Counted from the stretch's first letter, positions 1 through 7,541 are shown. The stretch is DNA of 35,919 bases from OMIS01 sp044350895 (GCA_044350895.1 JBILGT010000013.1:1-35919); one strand, 5' to 3'. The notes: generated by a model from the letters alone, not told the origin. Program-made: numbers and translations.

Positions 1-461
1 CGAGTTTTAAGCAATGTAGATTGGTATGGCTCACCCCAGTCGCCAGTCACCTGTATATCAATAGTTTGACCATCGGCTGTCAAAGGAAAGTAACTCAGAA
101 CCAAGACATTCATTGTATAAACAGCTGGTACTGCACTTGGAGTAGGGCTGGAATGCGAAAGTGGCGTATTCGCACTTGATTCAGTAGCTGGTTGTATATC
201 AGAGAGAGGAACAAGTGTGGGAGAGAGAGAAGCTAGGGGTAATGCACTCAAACCATGAGGAGTTATAAAAAAATCCAGCAATGGACCACGTAACACAATA
301 CCAATCAAAAGTACTATGGTCATTGCGCCAGCAAATATTCCTATTCGCAGCCATTTTTGTTGTGGTTGAGGACTAGACGATGTATTCATTCCGGGCGGTG
401 TGTTGGGAGGAAGATTGTTGGAAGAAGGTTGTGAAGGAATGATAAGTGATGGTTCTTCCAT
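1..461 (-). CDS. Membrane-anchored protein of unknown function, C-terminus cut by the window edge
   Basis: The reading frame starts at an ATG whose complement is at 459-461 and stays open for 153 codons to the left edge. The first ~40 residues are Pro/Ser/Gln/Asn-rich and presumably cytoplasmic. One hydrophobic membrane segment follows (about residues 44-65, IGIFAGAMTIVLLIGIVL). Next is a Ser/Thr/Pro-rich linker, then the start of a globular part with an ADGQTIDIQVTGDWG stretch. This suggests a single-pass protein exposing a C-terminal domain outside. I do not recognise the family. A promoter lies directly upstream (472-500), with only 10 nt between the -10 box and the ATG. The frame, membrane segment and promoter make it a confident gene of unknown function. 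Confidence 0.75.
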   Translation of the reverse strand, partial: MEEPSLIIPSQPSSNNLPPNTPPGMNTSSSPQPQQKWLRIGIFAGAMTIVLLIGIVLRGPLLDFFITPHGLSALPLASLSPTLVPLSDIQPATESSANTPLSHSSPTPSAVPAVYTMNVLVLSYFPLTADGQTIDIQVTGDWGEPYQSTLLKT

Positions 462-471
462 ATATAGGCTT

Positions 472-500
472 ATCATACTGTATTTTTTTCATTAGGCCAA
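472..500 (-). promoter_or_regulatory. Promoter of the left-edge membrane protein gene
   Basis: On the minus strand TTGGCC (495-500) and TATGAT (472-477) are separated by exactly 17 bp. The -10 box ends 10 nt before the ATG at 461, so transcription should begin at or within a few bases of the start codon. Confidence 0.6.
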
Positions 501-509
501 TTATGAGTA

Positions 510-835
510 TTATACAAATGACTCATACCAGAGCTGACTCACAACTACCGTACTGAGCATATAATCATACTCCATCGCATCTTTGAATGATTCCTGAGCA
601 TTGACCCAGTCTTTGAGCGCATCAAAGTCTGCTTTGGCCGCGCGAAACTAGCTAATTTTTTTTGCTATTGCCAATGCCCAAGCATCTTGATGGTGTGGGT
701 CAAACTGCTCGAGTTGCGTGAGTTGCTGAAAGACAACACCATAGGGAGATATTTCGAGGTTCTTCATTTGTGGTAATTTGGGCGAAACGAGGTGAAAAGT
801 GCAACTGCTTGTTTTGCTCGATGAGAGAAATCAGC
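510..835 (-). pseudogene. Decayed gene remnant with an in-frame TAG and probable frameshift
   Basis: No intact gene lies between 462 and 905. The minus strand carries protein-like sequence starting MKNLEISPYGVVFQ at 767 and ending with TAA at 510-512. It is interrupted by TAG after AKKIS (near 650) and continues in the same frame with FRAAKADFDALKDWVN. Upstream, other frames hold fragments such as NADFSHRAKQAVALF that end just before the MKNL part, so a frameshift near 768 is likely. The composition (helical, Ala/Gln/Asp-rich) is compatible with a TPR-like protein, but I cannot assign a family. The TAG could have arisen from CAG by one C-to-T change. Boundaries are approximate. Confidence 0.5.
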
Positions 836-905
836 GTTATTTGCCGTTTAGAAGCTTCATAATTTAAAGATCCCGATGGACATTTGTGGGAGTTACAGCA
901 GTGGC

Positions 906-1373
906 TTACTGTTTAGCTTTTGGTGGAGGAGTATAATTACCAAATCCCAGTGTTTGCTGGATTTCGTCGTCAGTTTTACCGTCGTTAATCAATTCTCTAA
1001 TGAAGGTTTCAAATTGTTTTCGCTGCCGTTGTTGTTCTACATCTACACCGCCTGCATAGCTTTCTGGCATGCACCCACCCTGTGCTTCATTCAAGCCAGC
1101 ATCTTGTAAATTTTTAAGAATAGACTCAAGTGGTTCTCCAGCTTCTAAATTTTGTGTAATAAATTGTTGAACTGTCTCATCCAACGTTCCATAGCGCTCC
1201 ATAACTGCTTCATACGGGTTACGCTCCACCTGATTAAACTGAGCAATTGCTGTGTCTTGAACTTCTGATGCTGTAGTTTGTGGAAGTGCAAGATCTAATA
1301 GACGTGCCACACGAGCATCAACATGCTCCGCAATTTCAAAAGTAGTTGTTTGTTGTTCTGCTTTTGACTCCAT
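906..1373 (-). CDS. Hypothetical acidic, Gln-rich protein
   Basis: A 155-residue soluble protein from the ATG at 1373 (MESKAEQQTT). I prefer this start to one 30 nt further upstream. An AAGGA (1379-1383) sits 5 nt before it, and the upstream start would overlap the preceding gene. There is no signal peptide or membrane segment. The sequence is predicted mostly helical and rich in Gln and Glu. It has several short repeats of amphipathic helices (LDETVQQFITQNLEAGE, ELINDGKTDDEIQQTLG) that resemble small helical-hairpin modules. The C-terminus is a short Pro/Lys tail. It lies 10 nt downstream of the KPVIYLYP-domain gene and is probably co-transcribed with it. Function unknown. Confidence 0.7.
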   Translation of the reverse strand: MESKAEQQTTTFEIAEHVDARVARLLDLALPQTTASEVQDTAIAQFNQVERNPYEAVMERYGTLDETVQQFITQNLEAGEPLESILKNLQDAGLNEAQGGCMPESYAGGVDVEQQRQRKQFETFIRELINDGKTDDEIQQTLGFGNYTPPPKAKQ

Positions 1374-1383
1374 TGAGTTCCTT

Positions 1384-2298
1384 TTATTCTTGCTTAGTAC
1401 CACCCCATTCTACAACGGTAAAGCCTGTTCGTGTATGCATTGGCAACTGCTGTGACGGAATATCAATGGGATTTTGTAGAGGTTTAAAAACCATGAATAC
1501 ACGGATCAAACTTTCTGGCTGTGGTTCCACAGTAAGTGGTGCAATATCTGTATATTCTGTAGTTGCAAAATGAATGAGATTATACGGATTTTCTTGAAGT
1601 TCAGGCAGCCAGTAGACGATAAAATCATTGATTTCTCGATCAGATAAGCCTTGTTGCGCAAGTACGTTTTCTAGAAAAGCTGCCGACTCTGCACTTGGAA
1701 CTACAAAGCCATTAGGAAGAGAGAACTTCGTATCTATAACACCATCCCAGAAAAGATAGTCATATGTTTTTTCACTTCCTGGAATAGTTAGTTTGCCTAA
1801 AGGATCTGCAACTACTTGCCAGTGATGAGTATTTGCCTGAAATGCAGGATAGATTGTTCTCAGTTTGCCAGCGAAGTTGAGTGATACTGTGACATTTTGT
1901 GTGGTCGGGGGGTACAAGTAAATTACAGGTTTTTTAAGAATGATCATATGACTATATTTGTAGCTATCATATATAACTGCAATTCCTAGCTGATAACATA
2001 CAAACACAGTAATCCCTACTAATGCTTGAATTAGATATTTTGCCATTCCAAAAGAAGTAATTTTTGTGGGGAAAATTTTATGTGCAATCCAGCCACCAAT
2101 GGCAAATAGGAGTAATCCTAGATGAAAGAGTATTGTTGTTTCATTAATAATTGAAAGTGATGAACTATACACAGGACTTATTTGCTTATACAACGGCTCA
2201 TATTGGTAAGTAAGTTCAAAATATGCAAAAAGGCTATTTGCAAGAAATGAACTTATCAGCAAAAACCAACTCAAGAAACGAAAGTTTATCTTTTCCAT
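1384..2298 (-). CDS. Membrane protein with a KPVIYLYP-type extracytoplasmic domain
   Basis: A 304-residue protein. The N-terminal part has about three hydrophobic segments (roughly residues 8-27, 52-72 and 85-110). It is followed by a soluble domain that opens with KKPVIYLYPP near residue 121 and continues with beta-rich sequence including YDYLFWDG. From memory, the KPVIYLYP opening marks an uncharacterised domain found in many bacterial proteins, often behind a signal peptide or membrane anchor. No catalytic motif is obvious. A TATAGT box (2305-2310) preceded by TGA (extended -10) ends 6 nt before the ATG, implying a leaderless transcript. The 906-1373 gene follows after 10 nt. The two are divergent from the ABC exporter gene. 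Confidence 0.75.
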   Translation of the reverse strand: MEKINFRFLSWFLLISSFLANSLFAYFELTYQYEPLYKQISPVYSSSLSIINETTILFHLGLLLFAIGGWIAHKIFPTKITSFGMAKYLIQALVGITVFVCYQLGIAVIYDSYKYSHMIILKKPVIYLYPPTTQNVTVSLNFAGKLRTIYPAFQANTHHWQVVADPLGKLTIPGSEKTYDYLFWDGVIDTKFSLPNGFVVPSAESAAFLENVLAQQGLSDREINDFIVYWLPELQENPYNLIHFATTEYTDIAPLTVEPQPESLIRVFMVFKPLQNPIDIPSQQLPMHTRTGFTVVEWGGTKQE

Positions 2299-2304
2299 TT
2301 TTTT

Positions 2305-2310
2305 ACTATA
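2305..2310 (-). promoter_or_regulatory. Extended -10 element of the KPVIYLYP-domain gene
   Basis: TGATATAGT on the minus strand ends 6 nt before the ATG at 2298. No good -35 is visible, as is usual for an extended -10 promoter. Confidence 0.5.
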
Positions 2311-2337
2311 TCATTCCCTTCATATTGCCTGCTAGAG

Positions 2338-2343
2338 TATAAT
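2338..2343 (+). promoter_or_regulatory. -10 box of the ABC exporter gene
   Basis: A perfect TATAAT ends 7 nt before the ATG at 2351. No convincing -35 box is seen. The position predicts a leaderless mRNA. Confidence 0.5.
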
Positions 2344-2350
2344 ATAGTGT

Positions 2351-4270
2351 ATGAACTCAACCAACCCATCGTTGAAAACGTTCAGAGACAAAATTAATTT
2401 CATTCTTTCCATTCTTAAGCAGCATAAATCGTATTTAGTGGTTCACTTAGTTTTAAGTAGCATTTATGCATTGCTGGCTGCGATTATTCCATTCTTTCTA
2501 AAGTTACAAATAGATCAACTGGAAAAGCAGCAGTCTGTTCTGTACTTTTTGCATGCCAATCCTCTGGTGCTTTTTATTATCTTATTAATTGTTCCACTTA
2601 TTCTGCAGTTCATTACAAATCATGTACTCTCGCAATTTAAATATAGATATTCGGTGCTATTACATTCAAAAATAATGGTTACAACCGAAAAGTTCATTTG
2701 GGAAAAATTAACTAAGCTAGATGCAGGATTTTTTCAAAGTAAGCGTAATAAAAAAATATTAACAGATGCACTTCGTACTTCTTCAACAGTTGATGCCACT
2801 TTTAGATTTGTTACTGAGCGTTTCACAAACTCAATAAATTTCCTGGCCATTTTACCGCTCCTTGCACTCGTAAGTTGGAAACTCTTGATCCTTATTCTTG
2901 TTGTAGCGATTGGCCAAATTATTATTTCCAAGTATGTCAGATCTCAAAATGAAAGCTACACTATTACAGAGTCAAGAATTAATGACAAGCTTTACAGAAT
3001 TTATGATTTGCTTGAAAACCAGTTCTATGAAATTAAGATGATGGGGAATGTCGACTTACTTATTGGAAAATATGAGAAGTTAAAAGAAGAATCAGATGCA
3101 CTTTCTCTAGAACGCGATGCATCAAGAACGCGTTTCATAAGTATCAGTTGGATTCTTGATAACAGTTTATTGCTTATTACCAACATCTTTATCGGCTACC
3201 AAGTTATGCAAGGACAAATAAGCATTGGAACCTTTCTACTCGTAGTTTCATATACTCAGCAAATCAATTCATTTTTTTATACAGTTATCAGTTCTATTTC
3301 AGAATGGCAGGATTTGGATTACTCATTTACGAGACTTGGTTTTTATTTTTCAATGCAATCACGAATTAAATCTGTAGATAATCCATTGCCAATTCCAGGT
3401 TCAGTTAAAAAAATTGAGTTGCAAAATCTTTACTTTTCATACCCTAACCACTCAGAAGACGAGCGTGCATATTTGGAGTTTTTGACAAGCAGAATCAAGA
3501 AATTAATTGATGAAAATAATGGCAATGCCAGTCGCGAAATTGCTGAAATCCAAGCTGTTCTCCAGGATACAACCAAACCCAAAGAAGTTCTCAAAGATAT
3601 TTCACTCACTCTGGAAAAAGGAAAAATTGTGGCACTGGTGGGCAGAAACGGCTCAGGTAAAACAACTATCACACATTTACTACAACATCACTACGAGCCT
3701 GCAGTTGGTGCAGTGCTGCTTGATGGCACACCAATATATGAATATAAGCAAGATCAAGTTATTCAACTCTTTAGCTGGCTAACGCAACAACCATTTATTA
3801 TGGAACGCCAGTCACTAGCTGCAAATTTACTGATGGGCTCGGAACATACACCTGATGCCAAGAAAAAAATGAATAAAATTCTCAAAGAACTAGGACTTGA
3901 TACCTTGATTGCAGAACTTCCCAAAAAACTGGAAACAGTTGTTGATGAAGACACCTCATTTTCAGGTGGCCAGAAACAACTTTTGGCACTGGCACGTTCA
4001 CTTATTCAACAACGTCCATTCTTAATTTTTGATGAAGGTAGTAGTCAGCTTGATGCTGAAAAGGAATTTCTTGTACTCAAACAACTCCAGAAATATAAAG
4101 AGCATGCTGGCATACTTTTTATCACCCACCGCATGAGTGTGGCACGTAAAGCGGACTACATCTATGTGATTGATGCAGGAAAGATTGTTCAACAAGGAAC
4201 ACATACAGAAATGATTGGTCAAGAAAATAGTCTCTACGCCAAGTTTTGGTCAATGCAGATGGTGGAATAA
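2351..4270 (+). CDS. ABC transporter, fused membrane and ATPase domains
   Basis: A 639-residue half-transporter of the type IV exporter (MsbA/LmrA-like) class, expected to work as a homodimer. The N-terminal ~330 residues hold the membrane helices. The ATPase domain follows, with Walker A GRNGSGKTT (431-439), signature SGGQ (538-541), Walker B FLIFDEG with catalytic Glu562, an SSQLD D-loop and an ITHRM H-loop, so it should be active. Oddly, about 46 extra charged residues lie between the A-loop region (YFSYPN, near 363) and VLKDISL, where related proteins have only a few. The substrate cannot be read from sequence. The gene stands alone and ends at a hairpin shared with the convergent gene. 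Confidence 0.9.
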   Translation: MNSTNPSLKTFRDKINFILSILKQHKSYLVVHLVLSSIYALLAAIIPFFLKLQIDQLEKQQSVLYFLHANPLVLFIILLIVPLILQFITNHVLSQFKYRYSVLLHSKIMVTTEKFIWEKLTKLDAGFFQSKRNKKILTDALRTSSTVDATFRFVTERFTNSINFLAILPLLALVSWKLLILILVVAIGQIIISKYVRSQNESYTITESRINDKLYRIYDLLENQFYEIKMMGNVDLLIGKYEKLKEESDALSLERDASRTRFISISWILDNSLLLITNIFIGYQVMQGQISIGTFLLVVSYTQQINSFFYTVISSISEWQDLDYSFTRLGFYFSMQSRIKSVDNPLPIPGSVKKIELQNLYFSYPNHSEDERAYLEFLTSRIKKLIDENNGNASREIAEIQAVLQDTTKPKEVLKDISLTLEKGKIVALVGRNGSGKTTITHLLQHHYEPAVGAVLLDGTPIYEYKQDQVIQLFSWLTQQPFIMERQSLAANLLMGSEHTPDAKKKMNKILKELGLDTLIAELPKKLETVVDEDTSFSGGQKQLLALARSLIQQRPFLIFDEGSSQLDAEKEFLVLKQLQKYKEHAGILFITHRMSVARKADYIYVIDAGKIVQQGTHTEMIGQENSLYAKFWSMQMVE

Positions 4271-4274
4271 AATT

Positions 4275-4295
4275 AGCCGCCTGAGCAGGGCGGCT
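4275..4295 (-). terminator. Hairpin terminator between convergent genes
   Basis: AGCCGCC (4275-4281) and GGCGGCT (4289-4295) form a perfect 7-bp stem with a 7-nt loop. Read on the minus strand it is followed by AATTTTATT, so it best terminates the zinc-finger gene. It also lies 5 nt after the ABC transporter stop and may serve both. Confidence 0.6.
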
Positions 4296-4300
4296 ATTAA

Positions 4301-4540
4301 TTAGTTCTTTGGCACGCGACCTCTGTCGCATGCCTTATTAGTACACGGGCGGGTGCCCGTGCTGCAGCAGGGAACTAACCTACTGCCATCTTTTGTTCCA
4401 ATTCCAACTAACTTTTTCTTTGTGCCCCTGCAGTCGAGGCAAGGTAAATTACCTTTGCCCCGGCAGTCAGGGCAATTTTCATACTGCTGGATTTTAGCAA
4501 TTGGGGCCGCAGCGCGGATCCCCAAAACATTTTTACTCAA
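4301..4540 (-). CDS. Small DnaJ-type zinc-finger protein
   Basis: A 79-residue protein with eight cysteines (23, 26, 34, 37, 58, 59, 66, 71), including CPDCRGKG and CLDCRGT. These match the CxxCxGxG repeats that bind two zinc ions in the DnaJ cysteine-rich domain. No J domain or peptide-binding domain is present, so it is a stand-alone zinc finger, as in several small chaperone-like or RNA-associated proteins. I chose the TTG start at 4540 because GAAGGAG (minus strand, 4548-4554) sits 7 nt upstream and no ATG fits the frame. The leader back to the promoter is about 145 nt long and rich in hairpins, unlike most genes here. A hairpin terminator follows the stop. Confidence 0.7.
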   Translation of the reverse strand: MSKNVLGIRAAAPIAKIQQYENCPDCRGKGNLPCLDCRGTKKKLVGIGTKDGSRLVPCCSTGTRPCTNKACDRGRVPKN

Positions 4541-4558
4541 AATAATGCTCCTTCAATA

Positions 4559-4687
4559 CTCACTCCTGACTTTCAGCAAGTGAGCTAGACTTCAAAGCCA
4601 GAGAACGCGTGTGTTCTTGGCTTACAAAATGCTTTTTTAAAGGACGGCACTCGGCTTTTACACCGAGTTGCGCTTGCTCAAGGCAAC
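4559..4687 (-). promoter_or_regulatory. Structured leader upstream of the zinc-finger gene (candidate cis-regulatory RNA)
   Basis: Four inverted repeats lie in the predicted 5' leader. They are GTTGC/GCAAC (4667-4671 with 4683-4687), ACTCGG/CCGAGT (4649-4654 with 4663-4668), AAGCCA-AGAAC with GTTCT-TGGCTT (4595-4606 with 4613-4623) and CTCACT-CTGA with TCAG-AGTGAG (4559-4569 with 4573-4584). The last one ends 4 nt before the ribosome binding site. The first two share two bases and could compete. I do not recognise a known riboswitch class. Regulation of the zinc-finger gene is an inference from position. Confidence 0.45.
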
Positions 4688-4691
4688 TGTG

Positions 4692-4720
4692 AGTATAGCA
4701 TATTATAGGTCTATTTTCAA
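4692..4720 (-). promoter_or_regulatory. Promoter of the zinc-finger gene
   Basis: On the minus strand TTGAAA (4715-4720) and TATACT (4692-4697) are separated by exactly 17 bp, close to the sigma-70 consensus. It starts a transcript near 4685, leaving a leader of about 145 nt before the TTG start at 4540. Confidence 0.6.
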
Positions 4721-4757
4721 GTATTTGCGAACCTGCGATGTTAAAATCAATTTACAC

Positions 4758-5342
4758 ATGAGTAAACTGACCCACAAAGACCTTCCCGTTCATTCTTTCA
4801 AAACACCAGAGGAATTTTATACTTGGCTAGCAGCACGCCATACCGATCCCACACCATTTTGGTTACGCTACTACAAAAAGGATTCCAAAAAACCCACCGT
4901 TATTCACACTGAGGCAATTGATGTCGCTTTGTGCTGGGGGTGGATTGATGGACTAGCCAATGCATATGATGATGAGTCATACCTGGTGCGATTTACGCCG
5001 CGCAGACCCAAAAGCGTCTGGTCAAAAATAAATGTGGCAAAAGTTGAGAAGCTGATTGCGTCAGGCAAAATGCAGCCCGCGGGACTTGTTCATATTGAAG
5101 CCGCCCAAAAAGATGGCCGTTGGGAAGCTGCGTATGCATCACCAGCCGAGATGCAACTGCCTCAAGAATTCTTAGAACTTGTTAAAACTGATGGGGGGGC
5201 TTGGGAATTTTTCCAGTCGCTCAATAAAGCAAATACCTTTGCAATTGGATATCGGCTTGCCACAGCAAAATCAGCAGAAAAAAGAACAGAGAAGATGCAA
5301 AAAATCTTCGCAATGCTTACAGAGAAAAAGAAATTTCACTAA
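4758..5342 (+). CDS. YdeI/OmpD-associated family protein
   Basis: A 194-residue cytoplasmic protein starting MSKLTHKDLP. The internal sequences FWLRYYKKDS, ALCWGWIDG and RFTPRRPKSVWSKIN are typical of the YdeI/bacteriocin-protection-like family. In that family a conserved W-IDG and an RRPKS-WS motif are characteristic. The molecular role of the family is poorly known. A longer frame opens upstream, but residues before this ATG look non-coding and overlap the leader of the divergent gene. A TGTTAAAAT extended -10 (4739-4747) ends 10 nt before the ATG. The last 26 nt overlap the end of the convergent gene at 5317. Confidence 0.85.
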   Translation: MSKLTHKDLPVHSFKTPEEFYTWLAARHTDPTPFWLRYYKKDSKKPTVIHTEAIDVALCWGWIDGLANAYDDESYLVRFTPRRPKSVWSKINVAKVEKLIASGKMQPAGLVHIEAAQKDGRWEAAYASPAEMQLPQEFLELVKTDGGAWEFFQSLNKANTFAIGYRLATAKSAEKRTEKMQKIFAMLTEKKKFH

Positions 5343-6468
5343 GCGTCTTTACCAATTCGTCATCAGTAACTATCAAATCTGCAGCAAGGTTTCCATCAAC
5401 TATACTGTTTGAAATGCTACTGCCATCATTTTGACGCACAATCTCACGAGATTGAAGTGTAAAATTTTTCTCAAAAGTAATACTCCGTACACTACAAAAC
5501 TTTTCTAATCCACCATTTCGTGCAATTACTTCTTGCAAAAATTGAGGTGGGAAGTGAGCAATCATATTTCTACAAAAGGTACGACCTAGCTGGAGGTACA
5601 CTTCAATTTCACTATGTCCACCATGGTACTGGGTCACAATATTTGGGGTCGCAATTCCTTGCTCTGTACATGTTTCAGCATAAAAAAGTAATTTATTTGC
5701 TACGAGAAGGTTTCTAAAAAAATCAGAAACAAATTCCGGACGAAGTTCTGAAATGGTTCCAGCAACCCGTGAATATAATCTCCTCGTTGTCGCATCTTCA
5801 CTTGCCAAACCAGCTCCCAACCAATCAGCCATTTCTTGATGTTTGTTTGCCGCTGTCAGTGCGCCAATCCCTAACCCCAAACTACCTTTCAAAAATTTTC
5901 TGCGAGTAACTAAGGTTTTCAATTCGGACATTTTTTCTGTATCAGCTACATGTTTGAGATCTAGAACAGCTAAAACACCAAGAATTGACTGGCCTACCAC
6001 AATCATATCGTGACGTGCTTCAACAAGAGTTTCTTTCCAGCTAGGTAACGTGCCCGTGGGGAGTGCAATATCTCCAAAAACTACAGGAATCTGTGCCGAT
6101 GCAAGCTGAGCAATTGTTTTTTCTGTGATTAGATAGAAGTTGGGCAAAGTATTGGAATCATACCCAGTTACAGAGGTGAGCACTAGTTTCAGTCCATCAA
6201 TATCCATCAATGGGATTTCATCATTCAGTACAAACTCAGGTGCAAAACCATGACAAGGCTTAGGAAATGTAATTGCATCCTGAACAGTTTCGTGATCTTG
6301 ATGTCGTTCGTAGTGTGGGAAAAAATCACCAACCGGAGTCCTAACTTTTTGCTCAATCGTTTTAACTGTTTCATTACCGAGAAACAGTGCTCCAACACCT
6401 GCAAACAATCCTTTAGCTATTGTTCCTAATGTACGTCTTTTTTCGTGATCAATTTCTTTCTCAACCAT
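5317..6468 (-). CDS. Hypothetical protein with two twin-arginine-like segments
   Basis: A 383-residue protein, third gene of a minus-strand operon (15 nt after the 6484 gene). The N-terminus has KRRTLGT followed by a hydrophobic stretch (about residues 10-31). A second TRRKFLKGSLGLGIGALTA near residue 188 matches the (S/T)RRxFLK twin-arginine consensus plus a hydrophobic core, but it lies mid-protein where it cannot act as an ordinary signal. The remainder is soluble-looking; PVVFGDIALP and EARHDMIVVG are the most structured stretches. I do not recognise a family. The mid-protein motif could be a membrane helix with a positive-inside flank rather than a Tat signal. No clear ribosome binding site is seen before the ATG. 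Confidence 0.7.
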   Translation of the reverse strand: MVEKEIDHEKRRTLGTIAKGLFAGVGALFLGNETVKTIEQKVRTPVGDFFPHYERHQDHETVQDAITFPKPCHGFAPEFVLNDEIPLMDIDGLKLVLTSVTGYDSNTLPNFYLITEKTIAQLASAQIPVVFGDIALPTGTLPSWKETLVEARHDMIVVGQSILGVLAVLDLKHVADTEKMSELKTLVTRRKFLKGSLGLGIGALTAANKHQEMADWLGAGLASEDATTRRLYSRVAGTISELRPEFVSDFFRNLLVANKLLFYAETCTEQGIATPNIVTQYHGGHSEIEVYLQLGRTFCRNMIAHFPPQFLQEVIARNGGLEKFCSVRSITFEKNFTLQSREIVRQNDGSSISNSIVDGNLAADLIVTDDELVKTLSEISFSL

Positions 6469-6483
6469 AGAATAATGGTATCA

Positions 6484-7275
6484 CTAATACCCAATGACGA
6501 GCTGTTCAGCTGCTTGCTCAGGTTTGTCTAAATTTAGATTAACGACAACAAGACCTTCTGGTTGCAGTAATTTCAGTGCTGGCAGATACTCTTCAATAAA
6601 TTCTGGGTACTGCATTAATCGTTTGACCACAGCCACATATTCATCGTTGTCACAAACAAGCACCACTTTTTTAAGATCCGCAAAGTTCATATCATCTTTG
6701 TGTGGGTGAACCTTATGTAAAATGGCGTACATTGCTTCAGCTAGTGCACACAGTAGTGTTGCTTCTGTGGGAATTGAAGCCACTGTTCTAAAGGCATTAT
6801 CTGCTGGTGGAATATATTTTTCACTGCCCACTCCACACAAATAGGGGAGCAGTTCACGGACTGCCAATGGAATTGTTTGTGAACCAAAAGAAATAATACA
6901 GTACTCAGGGCTTTGAATAGAATCAGTTCTGGGTGGTAGATCTGTAAACTGCAAACGGTCCTCCCATTCGAAACAGGCAAAGGGATTATCAAAAATAAGC
7001 TCTTTTGTCTGATGATTATATACAGCATAGCCCACCTGATACTGGGGCAGAGCTTTGTTTGTTTCATCAACTGATTCACCGACAGTTACATCTTTTTTTT
7101 GAGCCTTGAGTTGCATCTCAGACGTCACATACTCATGTACTTTGGATACTACACTGGCTTCATTGAGTGCCATGTTGCTGTGATGGTTCCGATATGCAGC
7201 ACGAATTATCAAACGACGTGGGAGGCGAGCACTTTCAGGACCAGATCCCTCATGAATGGCATCAACAAGCTTCAT
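6484..7275 (-). CDS. Hypothetical protein, middle gene of a three-gene operon
   Basis: A 263-residue soluble protein from the ATG at 7275 (MKLVDAIHEG). A TTG 21 nt further upstream is possible but less likely. There is no signal peptide or membrane segment. Notable stretches are RRLIIRAAYRNHH, ISFGSQTIPLAVRELLPYLCG and KKVVLVCDNDEYVAVVKRLM, the last resembling a beta-strand/helix of a Rossmann-like fold. It overlaps the end of the 83-codon gene by 14 nt. Either the two are translationally coupled or they are halves of one gene joined by a frameshift. Function unknown. Confidence 0.7.
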   Translation of the reverse strand: MKLVDAIHEGSGPESARLPRRLIIRAAYRNHHSNMALNEASVVSKVHEYVTSEMQLKAQKKDVTVGESVDETNKALPQYQVGYAVYNHQTKELIFDNPFACFEWEDRLQFTDLPPRTDSIQSPEYCIISFGSQTIPLAVRELLPYLCGVGSEKYIPPADNAFRTVASIPTEATLLCALAEAMYAILHKVHPHKDDMNFADLKKVVLVCDNDEYVAVVKRLMQYPEFIEEYLPALKLLQPEGLVVVNLNLDKPEQAAEQLVIGY

Positions 7276-7513
7276 AATTTCTGGAGCTTCTTTCAATAGT
7301 TGGGATTGTTATAAACAAAACTTTTTCAGCTCCGCCATTCTTCTTTCTCACTGCGACCAATTTTTCCGGCAGTACTTCACGACTATCACAACAAATAATG
7401 GTGATAACCACACGATCAGCTTGGAGCGCAAGTGCCTTGTACTCTGCAATCCGCTTTTTCATCTCTTGTAAATCGAGGCTGAGGAGTTCAGAAAAATCTG
7501 GTGAAAATAACAT
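7262..7513 (-). CDS. Short hypothetical protein with a CCDSRE segment, first gene of the operon
   Basis: An 83-residue protein starting MLFSPDFSEL, with AAAGG 5 nt before the ATG. After an amphipathic helix it has DRVVITIICCDSREVLPEK. This vaguely recalls the Cys-x-Asp-x-Arg zinc/active-site motif of beta-carbonic anhydrases (CxDSR), with KVLFITIP following. The rest of such a fold is absent unless the next frame is its continuation. The stop overlaps the next gene by 14 nt. Carbonic-anhydrase relationship is only a suggestion. Confidence 0.6.
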   Translation of the reverse strand: MLFSPDFSELLSLDLQEMKKRIAEYKALALQADRVVITIICCDSREVLPEKLVAVRKKNGGAEKVLFITIPTIERSSRNYEAC

Positions 7514-7535
7514 ATAAGCCTTTCAAAGCGTACCC

Positions 7536-7541
7536 ATTATA
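7536..7541 (-). promoter_or_regulatory. -10 box of the three-gene operon
   Basis: A perfect TATAAT on the minus strand lies 22 nt before the ATG at 7513, leaving a short leader with an AAAGG ribosome binding site. The -35 is weak. Confidence 0.45.

Noticed and set aside
4541..4720. tmRNA, RNase P or SRP RNA in the hairpin-rich region
   Set aside because: None of the hallmark sequences (tRNA-like ends and tag peptide, conserved RNase P core, GGAA-tetraloop SRP core) is present.
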